The notes beneath the pieces are model-generated. The model searched no databases. It was not told the DNA's origin and saw nothing but the letters and a program-made list of their open reading frames with translations. The translations under genes and the position numbers were made by a program. A stretch of 64,000 nt of DNA from Psychromarinibacter sediminicola (GTDB lineage: Bacteria; Pseudomonadota; Alphaproteobacteria; Rhodobacterales; Rhodobacteraceae): NCBI RefSeq assembly GCF_029168335.1, contig NZ_JARGYC010000016.1:1-64000 (forward strand), in the 5' to 3' direction. The stretch's first letter is position 1; each line of letters starts with the position of its first letter. Of the stretch, positions 1 through 8,529 are shown piece by piece.

Positions 1-143
1 GCTGGCCGTTTTCTACGGCCGCAGCCCATCATGTGCACAGGAAAAGGCCGCGGCGTGACGCTCATGAGCGTTGCCAGCCATAGTTCACGGATGACTAGAT
101 CCAATAAATTCAGAAGGTTGAGTATGCGTCCAACCTTGGACAC
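1..143. other. Intergenic segment downstream of map
   Basis: No convincing gene is visible. The segment contains a small hairpin (GGCCG/CGGCC near 4-20), a patch that is AT-rich for this window (about 90-115) and an inverted repeat that could end map transcription (listed separately). The window edge cuts whatever lies further left. Confidence 0.4.
107..137 (-). terminator. Possible terminator of map
   Basis: Read on the minus strand, just after the map stop codon, AAGGTTG and CAACCTT form a perfect 7-bp stem with a 10-base loop (114-137) and are followed by a weakly T-rich tail. The tail is not a clean T run, so the call is tentative. Confidence 0.35.
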
Positions 144-1016
144 CTACTCCCACGTGGGATGAAACAGCCCCTTCGGCGACAGCGTGAACAGCTCGTACCC
201 GTCCGCCGTCACCCCCACCGAATGCTCGAACTGGGCCGACAGGTTCTTGTCCAGCGTCACCGCCGTCCAGTCGTCCGCCAGCACCTTCGTCTCCGGCCGG
301 CCCAGGTTCACCATCGGCTCGATCGTGAAGAACATGCCCTCCTCCAGCACCGGCCCGGTCCCCGGCCGGCCATAATGGAGCACGTTCGGTGGGGCATGAA
401 ACACCCGCCCCAGCCCGTGGCCGCAGAAGTCCCGCACCACCGACATCTGGTTCGCCTCGACGAAGCGCTGGATCGCGTGGCCGATATCGCCGAAGGTATT
501 GCCCGGCTTCACCGCCTCGATCCCCTTGAACAGTGCGTCGTGGGTCACGTCGATCAGCCGCTTCGCGAACCCCTTGGGCTTGCCCGCCACGTACATCCGG
601 CTGGTATCCCCGAACCACCCGTCGACGATCACCGTCACGTCGATGTTCAGGATATCGCCGTCTTTCAGCCGGTCGTCGCCCCGCAGCGGATCCTTCCGGG
701 CGGAGTTCGTCTCCTTCTTCCACATCGGCACCGGGCTGCCGGGAATGCCGTGGCAGACCACGTGGTTCACGCTGATGCAGGAGGCGTGCTGATAGCCCTT
801 GTAGCCGATCGTCGCCGAGGTTGCCCCCGCCTCGTCGACCATCCGCGTGATCTCGGCGTCGATCTCGCCGGTGCCGCGCCCGACCTCGATCATCGGCGCG
901 ATATCGTCCAGGATCTGCGCGGCCAGCGCCCCCGCCTTGCGCATGCCCTCGAAATCCGCCGCCTCGTGAATGCGGATGCCGTCCTTGGTCAGCCGCCCCC
1001 GGCTAGTGTCGTCCAC
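144..1016 (-). CDS. map: Type I methionine aminopeptidase
   Basis: Removes the initiator methionine from nascent cytosolic proteins. The 290-residue product shows the pita-bread metalloprotease ligands: D126 (NIDVT), D137 (GDTSR), H200 (CGHGLG), E233 (TIEPM) and E264 (FEHSV), plus the conserved H89 of CHG. Compared with the compact E. coli enzyme there is an insertion of roughly 20 residues (about 93-117, rich in Lys, Arg and Asp) just before the first metal ligand. Translation is taken from a GTG. It lies downstream of sfsA on the same strand with a gap of about 95 bases and could share its transcript. Assignment is firm. Confidence 0.96.
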   Translation of the reverse strand: MDDTSRGRLTKDGIRIHEAADFEGMRKAGALAAQILDDIAPMIEVGRGTGEIDAEITRMVDEAGATSATIGYKGYQHASCISVNHVVCHGIPGSPVPMWKKETNSARKDPLRGDDRLKDGDILNIDVTVIVDGWFGDTSRMYVAGKPKGFAKRLIDVTHDALFKGIEAVKPGNTFGDIGHAIQRFVEANQMSVVRDFCGHGLGRVFHAPPNVLHYGRPGTGPVLEEGMFFTIEPMVNLGRPETKVLADDWTAVTLDKNLSAQFEHSVGVTADGYELFTLSPKGLFHPTWE

Positions 1017-1112
1017 GTCGCGCCTCGTCGCTTGAATACCCGCGCTACATAAGGGAACAGGCTCCGCGACGCCAGACCGGGGCGCCCCATTTCCCGCCCC
1101 CCGGCGCCGCGC

Positions 1113-1817
1113 CTAGTCCAGAACCGCGACCGGCGCGTCGAGCGTCACGCCCTCCGGCGAGATCGCACAGCGGTGGCAGATCACCTCGACCCCGGCCGCC
1201 CGCGCCGCGGCGAAAGCGGCCGCGTAGCCCGGGTCGATGTCGCCCGCCACGCCCATCCGCGCCGCGTCCGTCCGCTGCACCAGGAACAGCACCGCCGCCC
1301 GGTGCCCCTCGGCCACCATCGCCGCCAGCTCGCCCATGTGCCGCGCCCCGCGCACCGTCTTCGCATCCGGAAACTCGGCCAGCCCCGGCGTGCGGCACAG
1401 CGTCACCGACTTCACCTCCACGTAGCAGTCCGGCAGCCCCGCGCCCGACAGCAGGAAGTCCACCCGGCTCTTCGCGCCGTACTTCACCTCGGCCCGCACC
1501 TCGGGATAGGCCGCCAGCGCCGGCACCGCCCGCGCCTCCAGCGCCGCTTTCAGCATCCGGTTGGGCAGCGCCGTATCGATGCCGGTGAAATGCCCGTCCG
1601 TATGCTCGACCAGCCGCCAGCCGTATTTCAGCTTCTTGCGCGGGTCGTCGTTCGGCTCCAGCCAGGCCCGCAGCCCCGGCTCCGCCAGCCCCATCATCGA
1701 GCCGGGGTTCGGGCAGTGCGCCACCACCTCCTGCCCGTCCTCCAGCCGCATGTCGGCGAGGAACCTCTTGTAGCGGCGGATCAGGCGGGCGGGCACGAGC
1801 GGGCGGTCGAACTGCAT
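1113..1817 (-). CDS. sfsA: SfsA family protein (sugar fermentation stimulation)
   Basis: A 234-residue SfsA homologue. The sequence has the family landmarks, an N-terminal RRYKRFLADM stretch followed by HCPNPGSM, and the C-terminal nuclease-like core with RVDFLL, EVKSVTL and FPDA. The biochemical role of SfsA is not settled; it was named for an effect on maltose use in E. coli and is thought to bind DNA or act as a nuclease. It starts with ATG and is divergent from the CinA-type gene with about 80 bases between the starts. Upstream of map on the same strand. Confidence 0.93.
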   Translation of the reverse strand: MQFDRPLVPARLIRRYKRFLADMRLEDGQEVVAHCPNPGSMMGLAEPGLRAWLEPNDDPRKKLKYGWRLVEHTDGHFTGIDTALPNRMLKAALEARAVPALAAYPEVRAEVKYGAKSRVDFLLSGAGLPDCYVEVKSVTLCRTPGLAEFPDAKTVRGARHMGELAAMVAEGHRAAVLFLVQRTDAARMGVAGDIDPGYAAAFAAARAAGVEVICHRCAISPEGVTLDAPVAVLD

Positions 1818-1898
1818 GGCGCACCGCCTTACACGGGGCGGAAAATTCTTCTACAAGAATTTTGCCCCGCCCGGGGACGCGCCAGAGAGGAGACCGGA

Positions 1899-2630
1899 AT
1901 GCCCAACCCCACCGCCGCCATGCTCGTGATCGGCGACGAGATCCTGTCCGGCCGCACCCGCGACGCCAACATGTACCACCTCGCCGGCAAGCTGACCGAG
2001 GCCGGCATCGACCTGAAGGAAGTGCGGGTCGTGTCGGACGACCACGCGGCCATCGTGGCGGCGGTGAACGCGCTGCGCGGGGCATACGGGACCGTCTTCA
2101 CCTCCGGCGGCATCGGGCCCACGCATGACGACATCACCGCCGACGCGGTGGCCGATGCCTTCGGGGTGGGCATCGACGTGCGCGAGGACGCCCGCGCGGT
2201 GATGGAGGCGCATTACCGACGGCAGGGCACCGAGATGAACGCGGCGCGGCTGCGGATGGCGCGAATCCCGGACGGCGCGGCGCTGATCGACAACCCGGTG
2301 TCGGCCGCGCCGGGCTTTAGCCTGCGCAACGTCCACGTGATGGCCGGGGTGCCCGCGATCTTCGAGGCGATGGTGGAAAGCGTTCTGCCCACGCTGACCG
2401 GCGGCGCGCCGGTGCTGTCCCGCACCGTCCGGGTCGAGCGCGCCGAAGGCGACGTCGCCGGGCCGCTGGGCGCGTTCGTCCGGGCGCATCCCGAGCTGTC
2501 CTTCGGGTCGTACCCCTTCAACCGCGACGGGGTCTACGGCGTGAACATCGTCGTCCGGGGGCAGGACGCCGCCGCGCTCGATGCCGTGGCCGATGCGCTC
2601 GTGGCCGAGCTGGGAGGGGTCGCCGCGTGA
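1899..2630 (+). CDS. CinA/MoaB-type molybdopterin-binding domain protein
   Basis: A 243-residue stand-alone MoCF-fold protein. The N-terminal domain carries VIGDEILSGRT and the nucleotide/pterin loop TSGGIGPTHDD typical of the CinA N-terminal (COG1058) family; the CinA C-terminal amidase domain is absent, which is common for this shorter class. COG1058 proteins have been linked to FAD or ADP-ribose pyrophosphatase activity rather than cofactor synthesis; the substrate here is unknown. The ATG at 1899 follows an AGGAGA ribosome binding site. Its TGA overlaps the GTG of the following acetyltransferase gene by four bases, so the two are probably translated together. Confidence 0.88.
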   Translation: MPNPTAAMLVIGDEILSGRTRDANMYHLAGKLTEAGIDLKEVRVVSDDHAAIVAAVNALRGAYGTVFTSGGIGPTHDDITADAVADAFGVGIDVREDARAVMEAHYRRQGTEMNAARLRMARIPDGAALIDNPVSAAPGFSLRNVHVMAGVPAIFEAMVESVLPTLTGGAPVLSRTVRVERAEGDVAGPLGAFVRAHPELSFGSYPFNRDGVYGVNIVVRGQDAAALDAVADALVAELGGVAA

Positions 2631-3346
2631 CGCTGCCGGACGCGCGGCAGCTGTCCCGGGCGGTCGAGGCGACATGGCCCGCCGCGCGCCGGGTCCGGGC
2701 CGGACCCTGGACGATCCGCGACGGGCAGGGCGGCGGGCAACGTGTGTCCGCCGCAACGGCCGAGGCGCCGGTGAGCGCCGCCGATATCGCCCTGGCCGAG
2801 GCCGAGATGCAGCGGCTCGGCCAGCCGTGCCTGTTTCTGGTGCGCGAGGGCGAGGACAGGCTCGACCGCCTGCTGGAAGAGGCCGGCTATCGCCTGCACG
2901 ATCCGGTCGCGCTTTACGCCATGCCAGTCGCCGCGCTGACCGATGCGCCCGTGCCGCCGGTCTCTGCCTTCACCATCTGGCCACCGCTGGCGATCATGCG
3001 CGATCTCTGGGCCGCGGGCGGAGTCGGGCCGGCGCGGCAGGCGGTGATGACTCGCGTAAGCGGCGACAAGACCGGCGTTCTCGCCCGCACCGACGACGCG
3101 CCGGCGGGTGCCGCCTTTGTCGCCTGTGACGGCAAAACCGCAATGATTCACGCGATCCACGTGCAGCCCGACCTGCGGCGGCGGGGCGTGGCCACCAATA
3201 TCATGCGGGCGGCCGCGCATTGGGCACAAGATCGGGGAGCGGATACGCTGTCTCTGGCGGTCACCCGCGCAAACGACGCCGCAAATCGTTTGTATTCTTC
3301 CATTGGCATGCAGGTTGTCGGATACTATCACTACCGCTTAAAATAA
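2627..3346 (+). CDS. GNAT family N-acetyltransferase
   Basis: A 239-residue protein whose C-terminal half (about 140-239) is a GCN5-type acetyltransferase fold: the acetyl-CoA loop appears as QPDLRRRGVATNI, followed by AANRLYSSIGMQVVGYYHYR, the usual end of the fold. The N-terminal half is a more divergent GNAT-like region, as in two-domain members. The acceptor is unknown. It starts at a GTG overlapping the upstream stop codon (GTGA), which ties it to the CinA-type gene, and it may continue into the AhpD-like gene 24 bases downstream. Confidence 0.88.
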   Translation: MTLPDARQLSRAVEATWPAARRVRAGPWTIRDGQGGGQRVSAATAEAPVSAADIALAEAEMQRLGQPCLFLVREGEDRLDRLLEEAGYRLHDPVALYAMPVAALTDAPVPPVSAFTIWPPLAIMRDLWAAGGVGPARQAVMTRVSGDKTGVLARTDDAPAGAAFVACDGKTAMIHAIHVQPDLRRRGVATNIMRAAAHWAQDRGADTLSLAVTRANDAANRLYSSIGMQVVGYYHYRLK

Positions 3347-3370
3347 GGCCGAAACGGCCATGGAGCAGTT

Positions 3371-3946
3371 GTGACCGACCCCAAGACGCCGCCGACCGCG
3401 CTCGACCTGCCGATGGTCGATCCGTTGCCCGACGCAACGCAGAAGTATTTCGACATCTGTCAGGAGAAGCTGGGCCTGGTGCCCAATGTCCTGCGGGCCT
3501 ACGCCTTCGATATCGACAAGCTCAACGCCTTCACGGCGATGTACAACGACCTGATGCTGGGCGACAGCGAGCTGTCGAAGCTGGAACGCGAGATGATCGC
3601 GGTCGCCGTCAGCTCGATCAATCGCTGCTGGTACTGCCTCGTGGCGCATGGCGCCGCGGTGCGCGAGCTGTCGGGCGATCCGGTGCTGGGCGAGCGCATG
3701 GCGTTCAACTGGCGCACGGCCGAGCTGGACGCGCGGCAGCGCGCGATGCTGGCCTTTGCCGAGAAGGTGACGACGGCCAGCTACACGATCGAGGAGCCGG
3801 ACCGCGCGGCGCTGCGGGAGGCCGGGTTCTCCGACCGCGACATCTTCGACATCGCCAGCGTCGCCGCCTTCTTCAACATGACGAACCGGGTGGCCTCTGC
3901 CGTGGCGATGGCGCCGAATCCGGAGTATCACGCGGCGGCGCGATGA
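3371..3946 (+). CDS. AhpD/carboxymuconolactone decarboxylase-like protein (peroxidase-related)
   Basis: A 191-residue all-helical CMD-family protein. The catalytic signature is RCWYCLVAHG: the CxxC pair followed by a histidine, as in alkylhydroperoxidase AhpD and the uncharacterised peroxidase-related enzymes. Family knowledge suggests a thiol peroxidase or peroxiredoxin-reducing role, but the partner is not encoded nearby. Translation begins at GTG. The stop overlaps the ATG of the OmpA-type gene (ATGA), so the two are coupled, which places this oxidoreductase gene in an operon with an envelope protein. Confidence 0.85.
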   Translation: MTDPKTPPTALDLPMVDPLPDATQKYFDICQEKLGLVPNVLRAYAFDIDKLNAFTAMYNDLMLGDSELSKLEREMIAVAVSSINRCWYCLVAHGAAVRELSGDPVLGERMAFNWRTAELDARQRAMLAFAEKVTTASYTIEEPDRAALREAGFSDRDIFDIASVAAFFNMTNRVASAVAMAPNPEYHAAAR

Positions 3947-4881
3947 GCTGGGCGGTGGCGATATCCGCGCTGGCGCTGGGCGCCGCGGCCCCGGCCTGGG
4001 CCGAGACGCTGCGCTTTCCGGCCGCGGCCGAGCAGACGGCGCATCGCGTCGTGGCGGATGACAGCCATTTCCTGCCCACCGGGCCGCATGTCGACGGGTC
4101 GATCGACGGTCTCGTCGCCGAGGGCCGGGTGGAGACGACCGCCTGGGTCGTGGGCGACGGCGACCTGACGACGATGCAGCTGATGGGCCCCTTGCGCGAC
4201 CAGCTGATCGACGCGGGGTTCCGGCCGGTCTTCGAATGCGAGACGCAAGGATGCGGGGGCTTCGACTTCCGGTACGAGATCGACGTGCTGCCGGAGCCGG
4301 ACATGCATGTGAACCTGGGCGATTTCCGCTATTTCGCCGGCAAGCGCGGCGACGGGGCCGAATTCGTGAGCCTCGTGGTCAGCCGCAGCAGCAATACCGG
4401 CTTTGTCCAGATCACCCGGATCGGCGCCCCCGAGGTCACCACGGCCTTCACCGCGTCGACCAAGACGCCCGCGCCCGACGCGCCGGTCGTGCCGGCGCCG
4501 GACGGGCCGGTCGCCGCGCTTCTGGAGAGCGAAGGCCACGCCACGCTGGACGACCTGGCGTTCCGCAGCGGGGCGTCGGAGCTGGGCGGCGGCAATTTCG
4601 AGTCGCTCAAGAGCCTGGCCGACTACCTGAAGGCCAATCCGGACCGTCGCGTCATGCTCGTGGGCCATACCGATGCCGAAGGCCCGCTGAGCGCCAATGT
4701 CGATCTGTCCCGCCGCCGCGCCGCCGCGGTGATGGAACGTCTGATCCAGCAATACGACATCCCGCCCGACCAGGTCGCCTCCGACGGGGTCGGGTTCCTC
4801 GCGCCGCGGGCCAGCAACCTGACGCCCGAGGGACGCACCGAAAACAGAAGGGTCGAGGTGATTCTCACCTCGACCCAGTAA
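3943..4881 (+). CDS. OmpA-family envelope protein
   Basis: A 312-residue exported protein. It begins with a Sec signal peptide ending near AWAET, then a region of about 170 residues without a recognisable family (one close Cys pair in FECETQGCGG), a Pro/Ala-rich linker near residue 175-190, and a C-terminal OmpA peptidoglycan-binding domain. The latter shows LMLVGHTDAEG-type and NRRVEV motifs (VMLVGHTD, LSRRRAAAV, GRTENRRVEV). The role is probably to tether the outer envelope to peptidoglycan in the periplasm. There is no beta-barrel N-terminus like that of classic OmpA. The ATG overlaps the upstream stop by four bases. Confidence 0.88.
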   Translation: MSWAVAISALALGAAAPAWAETLRFPAAAEQTAHRVVADDSHFLPTGPHVDGSIDGLVAEGRVETTAWVVGDGDLTTMQLMGPLRDQLIDAGFRPVFECETQGCGGFDFRYEIDVLPEPDMHVNLGDFRYFAGKRGDGAEFVSLVVSRSSNTGFVQITRIGAPEVTTAFTASTKTPAPDAPVVPAPDGPVAALLESEGHATLDDLAFRSGASELGGGNFESLKSLADYLKANPDRRVMLVGHTDAEGPLSANVDLSRRRAAAVMERLIQQYDIPPDQVASDGVGFLAPRASNLTPEGRTENRRVEVILTSTQ

Positions 4882-4908
4882 AGTGCACCTGGAGGGATTT
4901 GTGCTACT

Positions 4909-5814
4909 CTACCAGTTGTCGGGGCCCTTGTCTGCAAAATGGTGTACAAGGAAGTCGATAAATGCGCGCACCTTCGGCTGGGTGAACCGCCCCGGCGGGT
5001 AAACCGCGTAGATCCCTTGCGTTTCGTGCGGCAGATCCGGGATCGCCTCTTCCACGAGACCCTTTTCCAGCGCGTCCGCGTAAAGGAAGCTGGGCAGATA
5101 GGCGATGCCCAGCCCCGAGATCGCCGCGTTCAGCAGGGACTGGCCGTCATTCACGCTCAGCCAGCCGGCGGTGCGCACCTGTCGCTTCTCGCCCGAGGGC
5201 GCGGTCAGACGCCAGACATTGCCGCTTGACTGGCTGGAATAGTGCAAGAGCTTGTGCTCGTTCAGGTCGTCGATCTTCTGCGGCCGGCCGTATTTCTGGA
5301 AATAGGACGGCGAGCCGATCATCCGCTTCGTCGTCTCGGTCAGCTTGCGGGCGCGCAGCGTGCTGTCCTCCAGCTCGCCGATCCGCACCGCCATGTCGAA
5401 CCCTTCCGAGATCAGCTCCACGTAGCGGTTGTTCAGCACCATGTTCACGGTGACGTCCGGGAAGTCCGACAGGAACTCTCCCAGCACCGGCGACAGGTGG
5501 TTGACGCCGAAATCCGTGGCCACGCTGATCCGCAACAGGCCCGAGGGCGCGGATTGCATCGAGGTTACCAGCGCGTCGGCCTCGCCCGCGTCGTTCAGCA
5601 CCCGGCGGGCGCGGTCGTAATAGGCCAGGCCGATCTCCGTCGGGCTGACCCGGCGCGTCGTGCGATTCAGCAACCGGGCCCCCAAGCGGGCCTCCAGCGA
5701 GGAGACATGCTTGGACACGGCGGATTTGGAGATTCCCATCTTCTTGGCAGCGTCGGTGAATCCCCCCTGGTCCACGACCGTGGCGAAGGCCTCCATTTCC
5801 GTCAATCGGTCCAT
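4909..5814 (-). CDS. LysR-family transcriptional regulator
   Basis: A 301-residue LysR regulator. The winged helix lies at the N-terminus (MEAFATVVDQGGFTDAAKK, then SAVSKHVSSLE), followed by the linker helix and an inducer-binding domain (about 90-295). The run RTTRRVSPTEIG and the later VNDGQSLLNAA are typical of the CrgA/DsdC-like group that often controls oxidoreductases. The target is unknown; the nearest divergent gene is the VanZ-like membrane protein 290 bases away, which is a possible target by position only. It converges on the OmpA-type gene with 27 bases between stops. Confidence 0.93.
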   Translation of the reverse strand: MDRLTEMEAFATVVDQGGFTDAAKKMGISKSAVSKHVSSLEARLGARLLNRTTRRVSPTEIGLAYYDRARRVLNDAGEADALVTSMQSAPSGLLRISVATDFGVNHLSPVLGEFLSDFPDVTVNMVLNNRYVELISEGFDMAVRIGELEDSTLRARKLTETTKRMIGSPSYFQKYGRPQKIDDLNEHKLLHYSSQSSGNVWRLTAPSGEKRQVRTAGWLSVNDGQSLLNAAISGLGIAYLPSFLYADALEKGLVEEAIPDLPHETQGIYAVYPPGRFTQPKVRAFIDFLVHHFADKGPDNW

Positions 5815-6105
5815 AACGTACCCGTTCTCTCTTCGCCCCTCGGTGCAGAGGTATGGCGGCGAAATCGGGCAGGACTTTGATCGAGGGCCGACAATATCTG
5901 GGTTTTCGCCCGTATCGTCGTGGTCGGGGAAACGCCCGGCCCCGCATCGCGAAACGGCCGGCGCGGCCTGCCCCTATTGGCCATGGAACGCGGTCGCCGG
6001 GCGCGCCGCGCGCCGGGGCCCGTTTCGCCGCCCCCGCTCCCCTGCGCCAAAAATCCGCCGCAATGCGCCGGCACCCTGGGCGGCGACCGAGGACAGGAGT
6101 TCCAA
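5815..6105. other. Intergenic region between lysR-type gene and vanZ-like gene
   Basis: About 290 bases between two divergent starts. It must hold both promoters. I could not assign a clear operator; no LysR T-N11-A box stood out with confidence. A good ribosome binding site (GGACAGGAG, 6091-6099) precedes the ATG at 6106. Confidence 0.4.
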
Positions 6106-6492
6106 ATGTTCGGCAGCCGGATCATCGAACTGGCCAAGTCGTTCCTGATCAGCATCGCGATCTATCCCGTCGTGCTGGTCGGGGTCTGGGGCCTCGTGGC
6201 GCTGGGCACGGTCGCCGCCGACATGCACATGCCCGCCGACACGATGCCGCTGATCTACGGGCTTGTCTTTGCGGTGCTCACCGTGGCGCTGATCGACCTT
6301 CTCGGCGTCGCCAGCGTCGTGCTGGCGCTTGTCGCCAGTGCCAATCTCATCGAATACGCGCAGCTTCTGGTGCCGGGGCGCAGCCCGTCGGCCGTGGATT
6401 TCGTCGCCAGCCTCGTCGGCGTCGTCGTCGCCGCCACGCTGGTTTGGGTCGCGCGGGCGCTGGTCGAGCGGCACGCGGCGCCCGACCACTGA
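6106..6492 (+). CDS. VanZ-like small membrane protein
   Basis: A 128-residue inner-membrane protein with four hydrophobic segments (about 10-35, 48-65, 67-85, 98-118). The motif NLIEYAQLLVPGRSP followed by a final membrane helix resembles the VanZ-like family core (E-x-x-Q-x-x-x-P-G-R), named after the teicoplanin resistance protein VanZ; chromosomal relatives have no proven function. I choose ATG 6106 because GGACAGGAG lies six bases upstream; an upstream in-frame extension adds an implausible Arg/Pro-rich leader. It converges on the next gene with three bases between stop codons. Confidence 0.75.
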   Translation: MFGSRIIELAKSFLISIAIYPVVLVGVWGLVALGTVAADMHMPADTMPLIYGLVFAVLTVALIDLLGVASVVLALVASANLIEYAQLLVPGRSPSAVDFVASLVGVVVAATLVWVARALVERHAAPDH

Positions 6493-6495
6493 GAA

Positions 6496-6879
6496 CTACA
6501 TCGTCTCGACGCAGTGCCGGCGGAACGCGCGCTTGAGCAGATCCAGCTCGGCGCGCAGCAGGTCGACCTCGCCGCGGATGTCGTCGCTGAGCGGTTCGCC
6601 GGTGACGATGGTGAAGCTGTCGAGCGTCTCGCCGCTGTCGGCCGCGGTGATCAGGAACGTCTGGACCCCGTCGGACAGAAGCTCGGGCGGGATCGCGATG
6701 CGCACGCCCCAGGTGCCGGGGGCGGAGGGATCGGGCGTGACCGTCACCGTGTCCACCGGCTTGCCCAGATGCGTGACCTCAATCTCCGGCGCCTCGACGA
6801 CCGTGGCGCCGCGCGCCGTCAGCACGCCCTCCCAGATACCGCCCTGGATCCGGGTCTTGACCAGCGAAAGCTCCGTCAT
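6496..6879 (-). CDS. Conserved hypothetical protein downstream of DUF6478-type gene
   Basis: A 127-residue soluble protein that I do not recognise by family. It looks like a small beta-sandwich (alternating short strands, e.g. GTWGVRIAIPPELLSDG and QTFLITAADSGETLDSF) followed by a C-terminal helix with leucines in heptad spacing (EVDLLRAELDLLKRAF), suggesting oligomerisation through a short coiled coil. It follows the DUF6478-type gene on the same strand with a 14-base gap, so the two are likely co-expressed. A longer in-frame reading upstream has shadow composition and is not used. Confidence 0.75.
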   Translation of the reverse strand: MTELSLVKTRIQGGIWEGVLTARGATVVEAPEIEVTHLGKPVDTVTVTPDPSAPGTWGVRIAIPPELLSDGVQTFLITAADSGETLDSFTIVTGEPLSDDIRGEVDLLRAELDLLKRAFRRHCVETM

Positions 6880-6893
6880 CTCCGCCCGCTCCT

Positions 6894-7658
6894 TCAGATT
6901 TCCGACCGCGGCCGCCGCGTCAGCGCCACGTCGCGCAGGATGATCTGGTTCATCTCGGCCCCTTCGAAGATCAGGTCGAGCCACATCCGCTCCACCCGCT
7001 TCTCGTTCATCTTGGTATAGGCCAGGTCGAATTCCACCATCGTCTCCTCGTCGTCGCCCATCGGCAACTCGCGCACGATCTGCTCCACGTTGGGGCCGTT
7101 CTTGATGTTCAGCCGCGCGAAGATCTCCAGCGGCTTCTCGACCTCGACCACCGTCGTCAGGCGGATCAGGTGCCGCCGCTCCAGCCCGCGGGCGGCGGTG
7201 TCGGGCAGCTCGATGACCAGCGACAGGAAGGAGCCGTCGAAGCGGAAGACGTCCATCTTCAGGCCGAAGGGGGCGAGATCGGATTCGCGGGTGTTCCGGA
7301 TCTGCCGCAGGGTCAGCTCGGTCACCCGGCAGTCGTGGAACACCTTTACCTCGTCGCCATACTCGGTCTTCGACTCGACGGCGACCATGCCGCGGGGTTC
7401 GAGCGGGCCGCGCCACAGCTCCGGCCGGTAGGCCCAGTCGCAGTTCAACGGCTTCTGGATGGCGTTGATGCCGATGGCCGGAAGGGTCAGCCGTTCCTCG
7501 GCGATATACAGGGCCTTGTTCAGCCGCCGCCGCACCTCGCGCGCGCGGGCGCGCAGGGCGCGCAGGTTCTCCAAATCGAGCGTCTGCGCCTCGCGCGCCG
7601 CCCGACCCCAGCGGCGCAGCACGCGCCGGTGCAGAAGAGTGTCGGTGATCCTGCCCAT
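6894..7658 (-). CDS. DUF6478-type conserved protein
   Basis: A 254-residue protein resembling a domain of unknown function found in Rhodobacteraceae (DUF6478 as I recall it). The N-terminus is basic and helical (VLRRWGRAAREAQT), and the central part has CDWAYRPELWRGPL and DCRVTELTLRQIRNT. No signal peptide or catalytic motif is evident. The downstream coiled-coil-ended protein is probably a partner, since the two sit in tandem. I use the ATG giving MGRITDTLL; the in-frame sequence upstream is Arg-rich and does not look coding. Confidence 0.78.
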   Translation of the reverse strand: MGRITDTLLHRRVLRRWGRAAREAQTLDLENLRALRARAREVRRRLNKALYIAEERLTLPAIGINAIQKPLNCDWAYRPELWRGPLEPRGMVAVESKTEYGDEVKVFHDCRVTELTLRQIRNTRESDLAPFGLKMDVFRFDGSFLSLVIELPDTAARGLERRHLIRLTTVVEVEKPLEIFARLNIKNGPNVEQIVRELPMGDDEETMVEFDLAYTKMNEKRVERMWLDLIFEGAEMNQIILRDVALTRRPRSEI

Positions 7659-7746
7659 GGTCCGCGGCACTAACCCAAAACGATTAACGGCATACTGATC
7701 CTGCTGCCGAAATAGAAACCAATAGTCCCGGACAGGGAAGCCCCGA

Positions 7747-8427
7747 TCACCCTGCCTCCTCTTGCGTCGGCGCGGGCGCGTGCCGTGCCGCCGTTTCTTG
7801 CCGGATGCGCGCGACCATGCCGCGCAGCGTGGCGAGGGCCAGGTCGCTGCCCATCGGCTGGTCGGCAAAGCTCATCACCGAGACCGTCACCAGCCGCCCG
7901 TTCGCCTCGAACAGGCCGCGCCAGTAGGTCGGGTCGGTTCCCGGGACGACATTCGCGCTGGTATCCCGCAGGTGGATGATCAGCGCCGCGCCGTCGCGCC
8001 GGGTCGACAGGACTTCCACCGATTCCGGCCGCCCGTCGCGCGCGAGTGCCGCGCGGCCGGGGGCGGAGGAAAGGAAGCTTTCCAGCTGCGGCACGGTCTC
8101 GGCGAAACCGGGCCCTTCGCCCGGGGCCGACACGGTGGCGGTCAGGACGCCGGGCTGCCGCGGCGCGTCGGCGCCCGCGTCGCGCGCGATCGACGCGCAG
8201 GAGCCGAGCAGGACGAACGGGCTTTCGCCGGTCAGGCGGCTGCCCGGCCGGTCGATGCAGTAGCCCTGCGGCCCGCCGATGACCACGTCGCCGCCGGCGA
8301 CGGCCACGGTCTCCGGCGGCCGGCTCAACCCGAAGCCGCCGCAGGCCGCCAGGCCGAGCACGGCCAGGCCGGCGACGGCGGCGCGGGCCCGGTTGCGGGG
8401 CGGCGGGGCGTGTCCGGTGCGGGGCAT
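7747..8427 (-). CDS. Putative lipoprotein, hypothetical
   Basis: A 226-residue exported lipoprotein. The N-terminus is a basic stretch, a hydrophobic core (AVAGLAVLGLA) and a lipobox ending AACG, so Cys at about 27 would be acylated and the protein anchored in the envelope. The mature part has ICxxx-like single cysteines (GYCIDRP, GSCASIA) that may pair. I do not recognise the family. A GGGAGT ribosome binding site lies four bases before the ATG at 8427, favouring it over an ATG four codons upstream. It is divergent from the CPBP protease gene. Confidence 0.75.
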   Translation of the reverse strand: MPRTGHAPPPRNRARAAVAGLAVLGLAACGGFGLSRPPETVAVAGGDVVIGGPQGYCIDRPGSRLTGESPFVLLGSCASIARDAGADAPRQPGVLTATVSAPGEGPGFAETVPQLESFLSSAPGRAALARDGRPESVEVLSTRRDGAALIIHLRDTSANVVPGTDPTYWRGLFEANGRLVTVSVMSFADQPMGSDLALATLRGMVARIRQETAARHAPAPTQEEAG

Positions 8428-8529
8428 CGTGACTCCCATCAACAGCGTGGCGTCGGGAATAGGCGAGCCGGACGGCCGAGGCAAGCAAAGCGGTTTGCCC
8501 GCCGCGCGCGAAGGCGCTAGCACGCCGAC

